From positions 62,001 to 126,000 of the IMG/VR virus record IMGVR_UViG_3300045972_000138: 64,000 nt of DNA, one strand, 5' to 3'. Made by a program: the position numbers and the translations under genes. The stretch comes from a virus. Under the pieces are notes generated by a model, which worked only from the letters and a program-made list of their open reading frames with translations, was not told the DNA's origin and searched no databases. Position 1 is the stretch's first letter, and the number at the start of each line of letters is the position of its first letter. This document shows positions 48,219-57,056 of the stretch, piece by piece.

Positions 48219-50435
48219 ATGAGTACCAAAAGAGTTGAGAAGATGATTGAACGTGCAGTTAGTATTGCAAATGATAACAATCACGAATATATAACACTAG
48301 AGCATATTCTGCTTTCGTTAATGCACGAAAAAGAAGTTAACGAACTTATTATCGGTATTGGTAGCACACCTGCTAAAGTAAAGACCGAAGTTATTACATT
48401 TCTAGGTGACCCTGCACTTAAGAAGCCCGACGCACTAAAAGATGTTCCCGCTAAACGCACTACAGTTCTTCAACGAACAATGCAGCGGGCGCTAACTCAG
48501 CTTGTGTTTAGTGGGCGCAATGAATTAACTTCCGAAGCCGTATTGCTTAGTATCCTTAGTGAAGAAACAAGTCACGCATATTACTTCCTTGCTAAGAATG
48601 GTATTAGCCGTGAAAAGATTATTGCATTCTTGCGTAAGAATGATGAAAAAGCAGCGTCTGCTGAAGAAAGTCCGCTTGATTTGTATGCAAGAAACCTAAA
48701 CAAAGAGGCAGCAGATGGTACTATTGATCCTGTTATTGGCCGTGTTAAAGAAGTAAGAGACACAATTGAAATCTTAGCACGTCGTAAGAAAAACAATGTA
48801 GTTTATGTAGGTGAACCGGGGGTTGGTAAAACAGCTCTTGCGGAAGGCCTAGCTCTAAAGATTGTTGAAAAAGATGTGCCAAAAGCATTGCAAGACAAAG
48901 TTGTTTACAGCTTGGACATTGGTGCACTAATTGCTGGTACTAAATTCCGCGGTGACTTTGAAGAGCGCCTTAAAGGTGTGCTTGACGAAGTTAAGAAGTT
49001 GGGTAACGTCATTATGTTTATTGACGAAATTCATATGGTACTTGGTGCTGGTTCATCGACCGGTAGTACAATGGATGCAGGTAACTTACTCAAGCCTATG
49101 TTGGCCAAAGGCCAGCTTATGTGCGTTGGCGCTACCACATACGATGAATTTCACGAACACTTCGAAAAAGACAAGGCATTGCTGCGTCGTTTCCAGAAGT
49201 ACGATATTGTGCAACCGACAGTTGCAGAAACAAAGCAAATACTTGCTGGCGTACAAAAATACTACGAAAAATTCCACGGTGTTACATACGAACCCGGAAC
49301 AACAGATCAATGTGTTGATTTGGCCGATCGTTATATGAAGAACAAATTCTTCCCAGACAAAGCACTGGACATTATGGATGCTGCTGGTGCAGTAGCTAAA
49401 CTAGAAGAAAAACTCACTGTTACAGTGCAACAGGTGCTTGAACAAGCATCTAAGATTGCTAAGATCCCAATGGATATGATGGACATTAAGGCAAATGATG
49501 CACTTGCTAACTTAGAACCACGTTTGAAGAACAAGGTATATGGTCAAGACGAAGCTATTGTATCGCTAGTAGAAGCAATCTATATGGCTAAGTCTGGATT
49601 GCGTAATCCTGTTAAACCAATTGGTAATTTCTTGTTTACAGGTACTACTGGTTCTGGTAAGACTTACACAGCCAAGAAGCTTGCAGAATTGCTTGGCGTA
49701 AAACTTGTACGTTTTGATATGTCCGAGTATATGGAAAAGCATTCTATCTCCAAACTTATTGGTGCTCCTCCGGGATATGTTGGACACGGCGAAGGTAAGA
49801 TGGGTGAAGGTCAACTTATTGCCGAAGTAGATGCTAATCCAAACTGTGTATTGTTGCTTGACGAAATTGAAAAAGCTGCACCAGAAGTGTTTACAGTTCT
49901 ATTGCAAGTTATGGATGATGGCCGCTTAACTTCCAGCAAGGGTAAGACTGTTGACTTCTCCAATATTATTCTTATTATGTCTGCCAATGCAGGTGCAGCA
50001 GATGCAGAACGTAAGCGCATTGGTTTTGGAAATCAAGATAATAGCAGCGCAGTTGATGCGGAATTAAAGCGTCTGTTTACTCCTGAATTCCGCAATCGTT
50101 TAGATGCTACTATTAAGTTCAACAAACTTGGCTTAGAAGAAATGCGTATGATTGTTAATGCAGAAATCGAAAAGACAGAACTAATGTTGGAACCAAAGAA
50201 CATTACATTGACTGTTACATCAGCTGCACGCGACTGGTTATCTACAAACGGATTAGATCCGCTTATGGGTGCAAGACCATTCGAACGCTTGTTTGAAACA
50301 AAGGTTAAGAAGCCATTGTCTAAGGAAATCCTATTTGGTACACTTAAAGATGGTGGCCGTATTGTAGTAGATCAAGGTGGTGACGAACTTCGCATCGAAA
50401 CGCACCCACATATGCCTACAGTAACAATAGTTTAA
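48219..50435 (+). CDS. clpA: ClpA-type double-AAA+ unfoldase
   Basis: 738 aa. The N-terminal helical double repeat (ITLEHILLSLMHEKEV, LTSEAVLLSILSEETSHA) is the ClpS-binding domain. D1: GEPGVGKTALAEG and IMFIDEIHMVLGAG. D2: TGTTGSGKTYTAKK, GYVGHGEGK pore loop, VLLLDEIEKA, FTPEFRNRLDA, and GARPFER. The ClpP loop is I601-G-F603 (IGL in E. coli ClpA, IGF in ClpX). No ClpB middle domain. It pairs with phage ClpS and ClpP. It ends at a strong terminator. Confidence 0.95.
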   Translation: MSTKRVEKMIERAVSIANDNNHEYITLEHILLSLMHEKEVNELIIGIGSTPAKVKTEVITFLGDPALKKPDALKDVPAKRTTVLQRTMQRALTQLVFSGRNELTSEAVLLSILSEETSHAYYFLAKNGISREKIIAFLRKNDEKAASAEESPLDLYARNLNKEAADGTIDPVIGRVKEVRDTIEILARRKKNNVVYVGEPGVGKTALAEGLALKIVEKDVPKALQDKVVYSLDIGALIAGTKFRGDFEERLKGVLDEVKKLGNVIMFIDEIHMVLGAGSSTGSTMDAGNLLKPMLAKGQLMCVGATTYDEFHEHFEKDKALLRRFQKYDIVQPTVAETKQILAGVQKYYEKFHGVTYEPGTTDQCVDLADRYMKNKFFPDKALDIMDAAGAVAKLEEKLTVTVQQVLEQASKIAKIPMDMMDIKANDALANLEPRLKNKVYGQDEAIVSLVEAIYMAKSGLRNPVKPIGNFLFTGTTGSGKTYTAKKLAELLGVKLVRFDMSEYMEKHSISKLIGAPPGYVGHGEGKMGEGQLIAEVDANPNCVLLLDEIEKAAPEVFTVLLQVMDDGRLTSSKGKTVDFSNIILIMSANAGAADAERKRIGFGNQDNSSAVDAELKRLFTPEFRNRLDATIKFNKLGLEEMRMIVNAEIEKTELMLEPKNITLTVTSAARDWLSTNGLDPLMGARPFERLFETKVKKPLSKEILFGTLKDGGRIVVDQGGDELRIETHPHMPTVTIV

Positions 50436-50452
50436 ATTAAAACCAGGTAGAT

Positions 50453-50480
50453 AAAAAAGCCCCGCAAGGGGCTTTTTTAC
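50453..50480 (+). terminator. Rho-independent terminator after clpA
   Basis: Perfect stem AAAAAAGCCCC/GGGGCTTTTTT with GCAA tetraloop and T-run. It separates chaperone/protease genes from the fibre module. Confidence 0.95.
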
Positions 50481-50504
50481 GGGCGTTAATTATTATCCTT
50501 TTCT

Positions 50505-50512
50505 GATAAATA
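50505..50512 (+). promoter_or_regulatory. Late octamer for the fibre module
   Basis: GATAAATA; predicted start near 50518, a 13-nt leader with SD AGAGGAA before the ATG at 50531. Confidence 0.65.
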
Positions 50513-50530
50513 ACAGTAAAGAGGAATACT

Positions 50531-50968
50531 ATGGCAATTAGAAAATCAGTTTATATGCTCACAAACACAGGAACCAAATGGAATGCGTTCGGTGAGCCTA
50601 TCAGAGCCGATGCTTACTATGGCTATACTGACGGTATTCACACCGTACAAGTAATATATCAGAATTTTGTAGGCGGATTTGGTTTACAAGGCACACTAGC
50701 ATTAGACCCTCAACCAGAAGATTGGTTTTATATTAAAATGAATCTTTGGGGCGATGTGAATACACCATTTATGACTTTCCCAGTTGATCCAATGGCACCT
50801 ACCGGTTCAAATGGCGGCGATACTGGCTCTATGGCAACAACGTTTATGGGTAACTTCGTTTACCTAAGAGCAGTATTGACACGAGATTATATAGCGCCTA
50901 TCACAGTAGATCAGGCGTGGCAAGATTGGCAATGGGGCCAAATTGATTCAGTATTATTGAGCTTATAA
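50531..50968 (+). CDS. Virion structural protein, 145 aa (tail/fibre-associated)
   Basis: Beta-rich, aromatic protein (AYYGYTDGIHTVQVIYQNFVGGFGLQGTLAL, then QPEDWFYIKMNLWGD and QAWQDWQWGQIDSVLLSL). First gene of the fibre operon behind a late octamer. Related small proteins in large phages are fibre- or baseplate-linked. Assignment rests mainly on context. Confidence 0.6.
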   Translation: MAIRKSVYMLTNTGTKWNAFGEPIRADAYYGYTDGIHTVQVIYQNFVGGFGLQGTLALDPQPEDWFYIKMNLWGDVNTPFMTFPVDPMAPTGSNGGDTGSMATTFMGNFVYLRAVLTRDYIAPITVDQAWQDWQWGQIDSVLLSL

Positions 50969-50978
50969 GGAATAGAAT

Positions 50979-53957
50979 ATGATAGTTGGTCAAAATGCTC
51001 TGTTAAATCAATATGTCCCAACATTTTATATTAAGAATATTGTTGACGGCCAAGGGCTTCGTTACGATGCTGTAAGAAAAGCATACGTTAACGCAGACGT
51101 TGGTGGGTCAGGCACGGCACAAAAATTAGGTGACTTATTAAATGTTACACCTACAGTAGATAGTCCTAATCCTACCCTTGCAGATGGGCAGGCATTAGTA
51201 TATAACGCATTAACTAGTCTATGGCAAAACCAGTTCGTAGACTATAATACTCTGCTAAACAAACCGGTCATTCCAACAAATAGCAGTTTTAGTTTCATTG
51301 GGTTAAGTGATACTGCCAAACCTTCGCTTCCGAGCGGTTATGTAAAATGGAATTCAGCTGGAACACAGCTGGTCTACTCTACCACTATACCAGCTTCGAA
51401 TATTTCAGGTCTTGCTACTGTGGCTACTACCGGTGATTATAATGACCTTATAAACAAGCCGACTACATTAGGTACGGTTACAACAGTTTCTGTTGTATCG
51501 GCTAATGGCGTTAGTGGCTCTGTTGCTAACCCAACATCCACACCGGCCATAACATTAACTTTAGGTAATATTACGCCAACCAGCGTAACAGCAACTGGCA
51601 CAATTTCGGGTAGCAATTTTAGTGGATCTAGCACTGGTACAAATACAGGTGATCAAACTATTACGTTAACCGGTGATGTAACTGGTTCAGGTAAAACAAG
51701 TTTCCCAACTACATTAGCGACGGTAAATAGCTCGCCAGTAACTAATTCCTTTCAAAAGGTAACAGTTAACGGTAAAGGTTTAGTAACTGCTACTTCTTTA
51801 GTATTAGCAGCAGATATTACAACTACTCTTGGTTATACTCCGTATAACTCTACAAATCCAGCAGGTTACACAAGTAACTTAGGTACAGTAACGAGCGTAG
51901 GTGCAACAGGTTCTGCAGCAATATTAGTTAGCGGTAGTCCAATTACTACATCAGGTTCATTTGCAATTGATTTAGCAAATACTACAGTAATTGCTGGTTC
52001 ATATACTAATGCAAACATAACAATCGATTCTAAAGGTCGTATTACTTCTGCAGTTAACGGAGTATCTGGTGGTGTAACATCGTTCAACACACGAACAGGT
52101 GCTATTACATTAACTAATAATGACGTTACAACAGCATTAGGTTATACTCCATATAATTCAACTAACCCTGCAGGTTATATTTCTAGCGCAGTTACTTCTG
52201 TAACTGGCCAAGGTAATGTAAGCGGATTAACATTATCGGGTACCGTTACTTCTACAGGTGCATTAACTCTTGGTGGTTCTTTAGTATTAACTAGCGCACA
52301 AATTACAACAGGATTAGGTTATGTCCCTTACAATTCTACTAATCCTGCTGGTTATACGAGTAATACTGGTACTGTCACGTCGGTAGGATTAACTGGCTCT
52401 GTTGATGTTACAGTCACAGGTACTTCACCTATAACTACTACGGGTTCCTTTGGTCTTGCACTTTCTAATACAACAGTTGCACCAGGTACATACGGATCTA
52501 GCGCAAGTGTTCCACAATTTACTGTTGACGTAAAAGGTCGTGTAACAAATGTTACAAACATCCCAATTAGCGGCGCAGCAGGTGGCACAGTTACAAGTGT
52601 TAGTGGTACTGGTACAGTAAGTGGCTTAACCTTATCAGGGACTGTAACAAGTTCGGGTAATTTAGTTCTTGGCGGTTCTTTAGTATTAACTAGCACACAG
52701 ATTACAACAGGTCTCGGATTTACGCCATATAACGCAACAAATCCAGCAGGATATACAAGCAACACAGGTACTGTTACATCCGTAACAGGATCAGGCGGAA
52801 CTACAGGCTTAACATTAGCCGGTGGCCCAATTACTACAGCAGGAACGCTAACACTTGGTGGAACGCTTTCTATTGCAAACGGTGGTACAGGTGCAACAAC
52901 AGCGGTAAATGCTATAAATGCGTTGTTACCTGCTCAAACAGGTAATGCAGGCAAATATTTAACAACAGACGGAACTACTGTTTCTTGGACAGCAGAAGCA
53001 GCAGAAGTGTTAAGCTTTAATGGTCGCACAGGAAATGTTACATTGGTAAGTTCGGATGTTACAACAGCGTTAGGATATACTCCTGGCACAGGTAGCGTAA
53101 CATCTGTAGGCGGTACAGGAACAGTAAGCGGTTTAACACTAACTGGATCAGTTACAACATCTGGTAATTTAACACTTGGCGGCACACTAGTATTAACAAG
53201 TGGCCAAGTAACAACAGCTTTAGGTTATACTCCTGGTACTGGTAATGGTTCGGTTACTTCTGTAACAGTAAATGGTACCGCAGGTAGAATAACAAGCACA
53301 GGTTCGCCAATCACAAATAGTGGATCTATTACGGTAGACTTAGCAACATCAGGCGCAACAGCAGGTACATATGGTAGTTCAACTACTGTACCACAAATTG
53401 TTGTCGATACATATGGTCGTATTACTTCTGTAAATAACATAGGTATTCCACTAACAACAGGTACTGTCACTTCTGTAGCGGCCGCAGGCGCACAAGGTGT
53501 AACAGTTTCCGGATCGCCTATTACAGGCGCAGGCACATTAAATATTGGATTAGGTGCAATTACTCCTACAAGCGTAGCAGCAACAGGCACAGTTACTGGT
53601 TCAAATTTAAGTGGAACAAACACAGGTGACCAAACAATTACAGCATCGGGTGATGCTACTGGTGTGTCTACAGGCACAGGAAATTCAACTGCATTACCGC
53701 TAACATTAGCAACAGTAAACGCCACACCAGGTACTTACGGAGATTCATCTAATATCTCCGTAGTAACGGTAAATAACAAAGGATTGGTAACTTCGGTAGT
53801 AACAACACCAGTTGATATAACAGTAAGTGATTTACTGCCAGCTGATGGTTCAACTACAGAAACATTTACCATAGCCACAAGGCATCAATATATTGTAACG
53901 GGAAGACTTGAAATAGTTGGTCACGTTATTAACAACGGGAGAATTGCAATTCTATGA
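50979..53957 (+). CDS. Tail-fibre protein with GTVTSV repeats (copy 1)
   Basis: 992 aa, about 80% low-complexity repeats built on GTVTSV, GLGYTPYNSTNPAGY, TSGNLTLGG and VDVKGRVT-type units with Gly/Thr/Ser/Asn in excess, typical of beta-helical or triple-stranded phage fibres. The N-terminus (MIVGQNALLNQYVPTFYIKNIVDGQGL) is the likely attachment part. The C-terminus ends in a non-repetitive TATRHQYIVTGRLEIVGHVINNGR stretch. It overlaps the next, paralogous gene by 4 nt. Host-surface binding is the likely role. Confidence 0.85.
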   Translation: MIVGQNALLNQYVPTFYIKNIVDGQGLRYDAVRKAYVNADVGGSGTAQKLGDLLNVTPTVDSPNPTLADGQALVYNALTSLWQNQFVDYNTLLNKPVIPTNSSFSFIGLSDTAKPSLPSGYVKWNSAGTQLVYSTTIPASNISGLATVATTGDYNDLINKPTTLGTVTTVSVVSANGVSGSVANPTSTPAITLTLGNITPTSVTATGTISGSNFSGSSTGTNTGDQTITLTGDVTGSGKTSFPTTLATVNSSPVTNSFQKVTVNGKGLVTATSLVLAADITTTLGYTPYNSTNPAGYTSNLGTVTSVGATGSAAILVSGSPITTSGSFAIDLANTTVIAGSYTNANITIDSKGRITSAVNGVSGGVTSFNTRTGAITLTNNDVTTALGYTPYNSTNPAGYISSAVTSVTGQGNVSGLTLSGTVTSTGALTLGGSLVLTSAQITTGLGYVPYNSTNPAGYTSNTGTVTSVGLTGSVDVTVTGTSPITTTGSFGLALSNTTVAPGTYGSSASVPQFTVDVKGRVTNVTNIPISGAAGGTVTSVSGTGTVSGLTLSGTVTSSGNLVLGGSLVLTSTQITTGLGFTPYNATNPAGYTSNTGTVTSVTGSGGTTGLTLAGGPITTAGTLTLGGTLSIANGGTGATTAVNAINALLPAQTGNAGKYLTTDGTTVSWTAEAAEVLSFNGRTGNVTLVSSDVTTALGYTPGTGSVTSVGGTGTVSGLTLTGSVTTSGNLTLGGTLVLTSGQVTTALGYTPGTGNGSVTSVTVNGTAGRITSTGSPITNSGSITVDLATSGATAGTYGSSTTVPQIVVDTYGRITSVNNIGIPLTTGTVTSVAAAGAQGVTVSGSPITGAGTLNIGLGAITPTSVAATGTVTGSNLSGTNTGDQTITASGDATGVSTGTGNSTALPLTLATVNATPGTYGDSSNISVVTVNNKGLVTSVVTTPVDITVSDLLPADGSTTETFTIATRHQYIVTGRLEIVGHVINNGRIAIL

Positions 53958-56650
53958 CATTTCCATCAGATCTTATGCTTGTTCAAGGTGATACAACACC
54001 TTATTCATTGCCAACAGCAGGCAAGATTTTACTATACGCAAAAACAGACGGTACTTTTTACTCACTAAACTCCGTAGGTGTTGAAACACCTATCGGTGGT
54101 GGAGGTGGTGGATCTGGTACAGTTACATCTGTTAGCGTCATTGCAAACCCTTCACGTATTACAGCAACAGGCAATCCAATTACATCGAGTGGTTCAATTA
54201 CACTTGATCTAGCAACAACAGCAGTAACAGCAGGTAGTTATACAAACGCAAATATCACTGTTGATGCATACGGGCGTATCACCGCCGCAGCAAATGGCAC
54301 AGCAGGCACTGGTACCGTTACTTCGGTGGCAGGTACAGGTACTGTTAGCGGCTTAACGCTTTCTGGCACAGTTACTACGAGTGGCAGTTTAACACTCGGT
54401 GGTGCATTGACACTTACAAGTGATCAAATTACTACTGGCTTAGGTTTTACTCCTTATAATGCAACTAACCCAAATAACTATCAATCAGGTACGGTTACAT
54501 CAGTTGGTTTAACTGGTACTACTGATGTCACAGTTACAGGTACTTCGCCAATTACAACATCCGGAACATATGCATTAGCATTATCTAACACAGCGGTAAC
54601 GGCAGGCACATACGGTAGTGCTACTCAAGTTCCTGTGTTTACTGTAGATGGCAAGGGACGTATTACTGGTGTAACAAACACAGCAATTACTGGTGGCGGC
54701 ACAGTTACTAGCGTTTCTGTTGCAGGTGGTACAACAGGCTTAACATTTACAGGTTCCCCTATTACAACATCCGGCACTATTACGATGGCCGGTACTCTTG
54801 CTGTAGCAAATGGTGGTACAGGTGCAACTACTCAGGCTGGTGCAGCAAACGCAATATTACCTGCACAAACTGGAAATACTGGTAAGTTCTTAACAACAGA
54901 CGGAACTAATGTTTCTTGGACTGCCAATGGTAATGGTTCTGTTACTTCTGTTGGATTAACTTCTACAACATTAACAGCAACAGGTGGCCCTGTTACTACA
55001 TCAGGTACATTAAATATTGAATTACCAACAACAGCGGTAACGGCTGGCACATATACAGCAGCAAATATCACTGTTGATGCATATGGTCGTATCACGGCAG
55101 CAGCAAACGGTTCAGGTGGCGGTGGCGGCACAGTTACTTCGGTAGCAGGTACAGGCACAGTTAGTGGTTTGACATTAACAGGTACGGTTACTACAGCTGG
55201 AAGCTTAACACTAGGTGGTGCATTGACACTTACAAGTGGTCAAATTACTACTGGCTTAGGTTTTACTCCATATAACGCAACTAACCCATCCGGTTATACA
55301 AGTAATACAGGTACAGTCACTTCGGTTGCAGCCCTTACATTGGGAACAACCGGTACTGACGTAAGTTCTTCTGTTGCTACAGGCACAACAACACCAGTTA
55401 TCACATTAAACATTCCTACTGCTTCTGCAACAAACCGCGGTGCATTAAGCGCAGCAGATTGGACAACTTTCAACAGCAAAGGTAGCGGTACAGTTACTTC
55501 AGTCGGTGGAACAGGCACAGTAAGTGGGTTGACACTAAGCGGAACTGTTACAAGCACAGGTAATTTGACACTAGGTGGTGCATTGACGCTTACAAGTGGC
55601 CAAATTACTACTGGTCTTGGATACACTCCGTATAACGGAACAACCAACCCAAATAACTACCAATCAGGTACAGTTACAAGCGTAACAGGTTCTGGTGGAA
55701 CAACAGGTTTAACACTTGCTGGTGGTCCAATAACCACTTCCGGTACATTAACTCTTGGTGGTACACTTGCGGTAGCAAACGGCGGCACCGGTGCAACAAC
55801 AGCGGCAGCAGCATTAACCGCGTTAGGCGCATATCCTGCTACTAACCCAAATAGCTATGCTTCCGGTACAGTTACATCAATTGCAGTTTCTACAACACCG
55901 GCGCGTATTACAGTGTCTGGATCTCCGGTTACAACAACAGGTACCATTGCACTTGATTTAGCAACAACAGCGGTAACAGCCGGAACATATACGGCAGCTA
56001 ATATTACAGTTGATGCATATGGTCGTATTACAGCAGCAGCAAATGGTTCAGGCGGCGGAAGTGGTACTGTTACATCTATTGTAGCAGGTACAGGATTAAG
56101 TGGTGGCACAATAACAACTACTGGTACAATTGCATTAGCAAATACAGCAGTAACAGCAGGTAGCTATACGTTGGCAAGCATCACTGTTGATGCACAGGGT
56201 CGTATTACAGCAGCAAGCAATGGCACCGCAGGTGCAGGCACAGTTACATCAGTTGGTTTAACAGGTACCTCCGATATTACGGTAACTGGTGCATCTCCTA
56301 TTACTTCATCTGGTACTTTTGCACTTGCTCTTGCACCTACAGCAGTAACAGCAGGTTCGTATACTAACGCAAATATTACTGTTGATGCAAACGGTAGAAT
56401 TACAAGCGCAGCAAATGGCTCAGGTGGCGGTGGATCAGGTACAGTTACATCAGTTGGTGTAACTACTACATCTTCACGCTTAACAGTTTCTGGTTCTCCA
56501 GTAACAACAAGTGGTAACATTGCACTTGATTTAGCAACCACAGCAGTAACACCTGCTACCTACGGTAGTGCTACACAAGTTCCTGTAATGACAGTTGATG
56601 CGTATGGTCGTGTTACAGGTGTTACTAATACAACAATCACTGGTGGCGGT
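51830..56650 (+). repeat. Interspersed GTVTSV-type repeat array across two fibre genes
   Basis: Units of roughly 70-120 bp encode variations of GTVTSV-x-GTGTVSGLTLSGTVT-x-SGNLTLGG and TTGLG(F/Y)TPYN(A/S)TNPAGY, repeated many times in both fibre genes. Neighbouring units share runs of identical bases, but third positions often differ. Confidence 0.8.
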
Positions 56651-57055
56651 GGATCTAGTTCGCCTGAAATTGTAATATGGCAATATGATACTGGTTCAGG
56701 CGGCGCTATGACTGGTGCTGGCGGTTCTTGTTTTGTTTCACAGACATCGGGTGTTACAGCAACTATTACAAGTGGTGCAGCATGTACAACAACATACGCA
56801 TTTACTGGTAAATCAAATCCACCTAAATCTATTATGACTTATGCACAAAATACTTCTTCTAATAATTTCTTCTCGAAGGATATTACAGCATATAGTACAA
56901 ATGCATTTGTAGGTGGCGGCACAGTAGCATCGCCTGCAATTTTAACAAGCTTTACAGCAACCAACGTGCTTACATTAATACTTACACAAGGTGCAACCGG
57001 CGCTGTCGGCGGCCTTGGCTTAAGAGCATACTTGATGGTAGTATTCGGATTCTAA
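53954..57055 (+). CDS. Tail-fibre protein with GTVTSV repeats (copy 2)
   Basis: 1033 aa. After a short N-terminal domain (MTFPSDLMLVQGDTTPYSLPTAGKILLYAKTDGTFYSL) and a Gly run come repeats shared with copy 1: GTVTSV, TVDAYGRITAAANG, GLGFTPYNATNP, and ANGGTGATT. The C-terminal ~140 residues (from EIVIWQYDTGSGGAMTG to YLMVVFGF) are non-repetitive and form a likely receptor-binding or trimerising tip. High DNA identity among units and between the two genes offers many sites for recombination and copy-number change. Confidence 0.85.
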   Translation: MTFPSDLMLVQGDTTPYSLPTAGKILLYAKTDGTFYSLNSVGVETPIGGGGGGSGTVTSVSVIANPSRITATGNPITSSGSITLDLATTAVTAGSYTNANITVDAYGRITAAANGTAGTGTVTSVAGTGTVSGLTLSGTVTTSGSLTLGGALTLTSDQITTGLGFTPYNATNPNNYQSGTVTSVGLTGTTDVTVTGTSPITTSGTYALALSNTAVTAGTYGSATQVPVFTVDGKGRITGVTNTAITGGGTVTSVSVAGGTTGLTFTGSPITTSGTITMAGTLAVANGGTGATTQAGAANAILPAQTGNTGKFLTTDGTNVSWTANGNGSVTSVGLTSTTLTATGGPVTTSGTLNIELPTTAVTAGTYTAANITVDAYGRITAAANGSGGGGGTVTSVAGTGTVSGLTLTGTVTTAGSLTLGGALTLTSGQITTGLGFTPYNATNPSGYTSNTGTVTSVAALTLGTTGTDVSSSVATGTTTPVITLNIPTASATNRGALSAADWTTFNSKGSGTVTSVGGTGTVSGLTLSGTVTSTGNLTLGGALTLTSGQITTGLGYTPYNGTTNPNNYQSGTVTSVTGSGGTTGLTLAGGPITTSGTLTLGGTLAVANGGTGATTAAAALTALGAYPATNPNSYASGTVTSIAVSTTPARITVSGSPVTTTGTIALDLATTAVTAGTYTAANITVDAYGRITAAANGSGGGSGTVTSIVAGTGLSGGTITTTGTIALANTAVTAGSYTLASITVDAQGRITAASNGTAGAGTVTSVGLTGTSDITVTGASPITSSGTFALALAPTAVTAGSYTNANITVDANGRITSAANGSGGGGSGTVTSVGVTTTSSRLTVSGSPVTTSGNIALDLATTAVTPATYGSATQVPVMTVDAYGRVTGVTNTTITGGGGSSSPEIVIWQYDTGSGGAMTGAGGSCFVSQTSGVTATITSGAACTTTYAFTGKSNPPKSIMTYAQNTSSNNFFSKDITAYSTNAFVGGGTVASPAILTSFTATNVLTLILTQGATGAVGGLGLRAYLMVVFGF

Positions 57056-57056
57056 T

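Noticed and set aside
51437-53725. Several minus-strand ORFs across the fibre genes (also 54832-56541 and 59923-61737)
   Set aside because: They are Pro/Val/Thr-rich mirror frames of Gly/Thr-rich fibre repeats and carry no start signals.
51830-56650. Repeat array as CRISPR
   Set aside because: The repeats are codon-phased, diverged and lie inside long ORFs; there are no uniform spacers or palindromic repeats.
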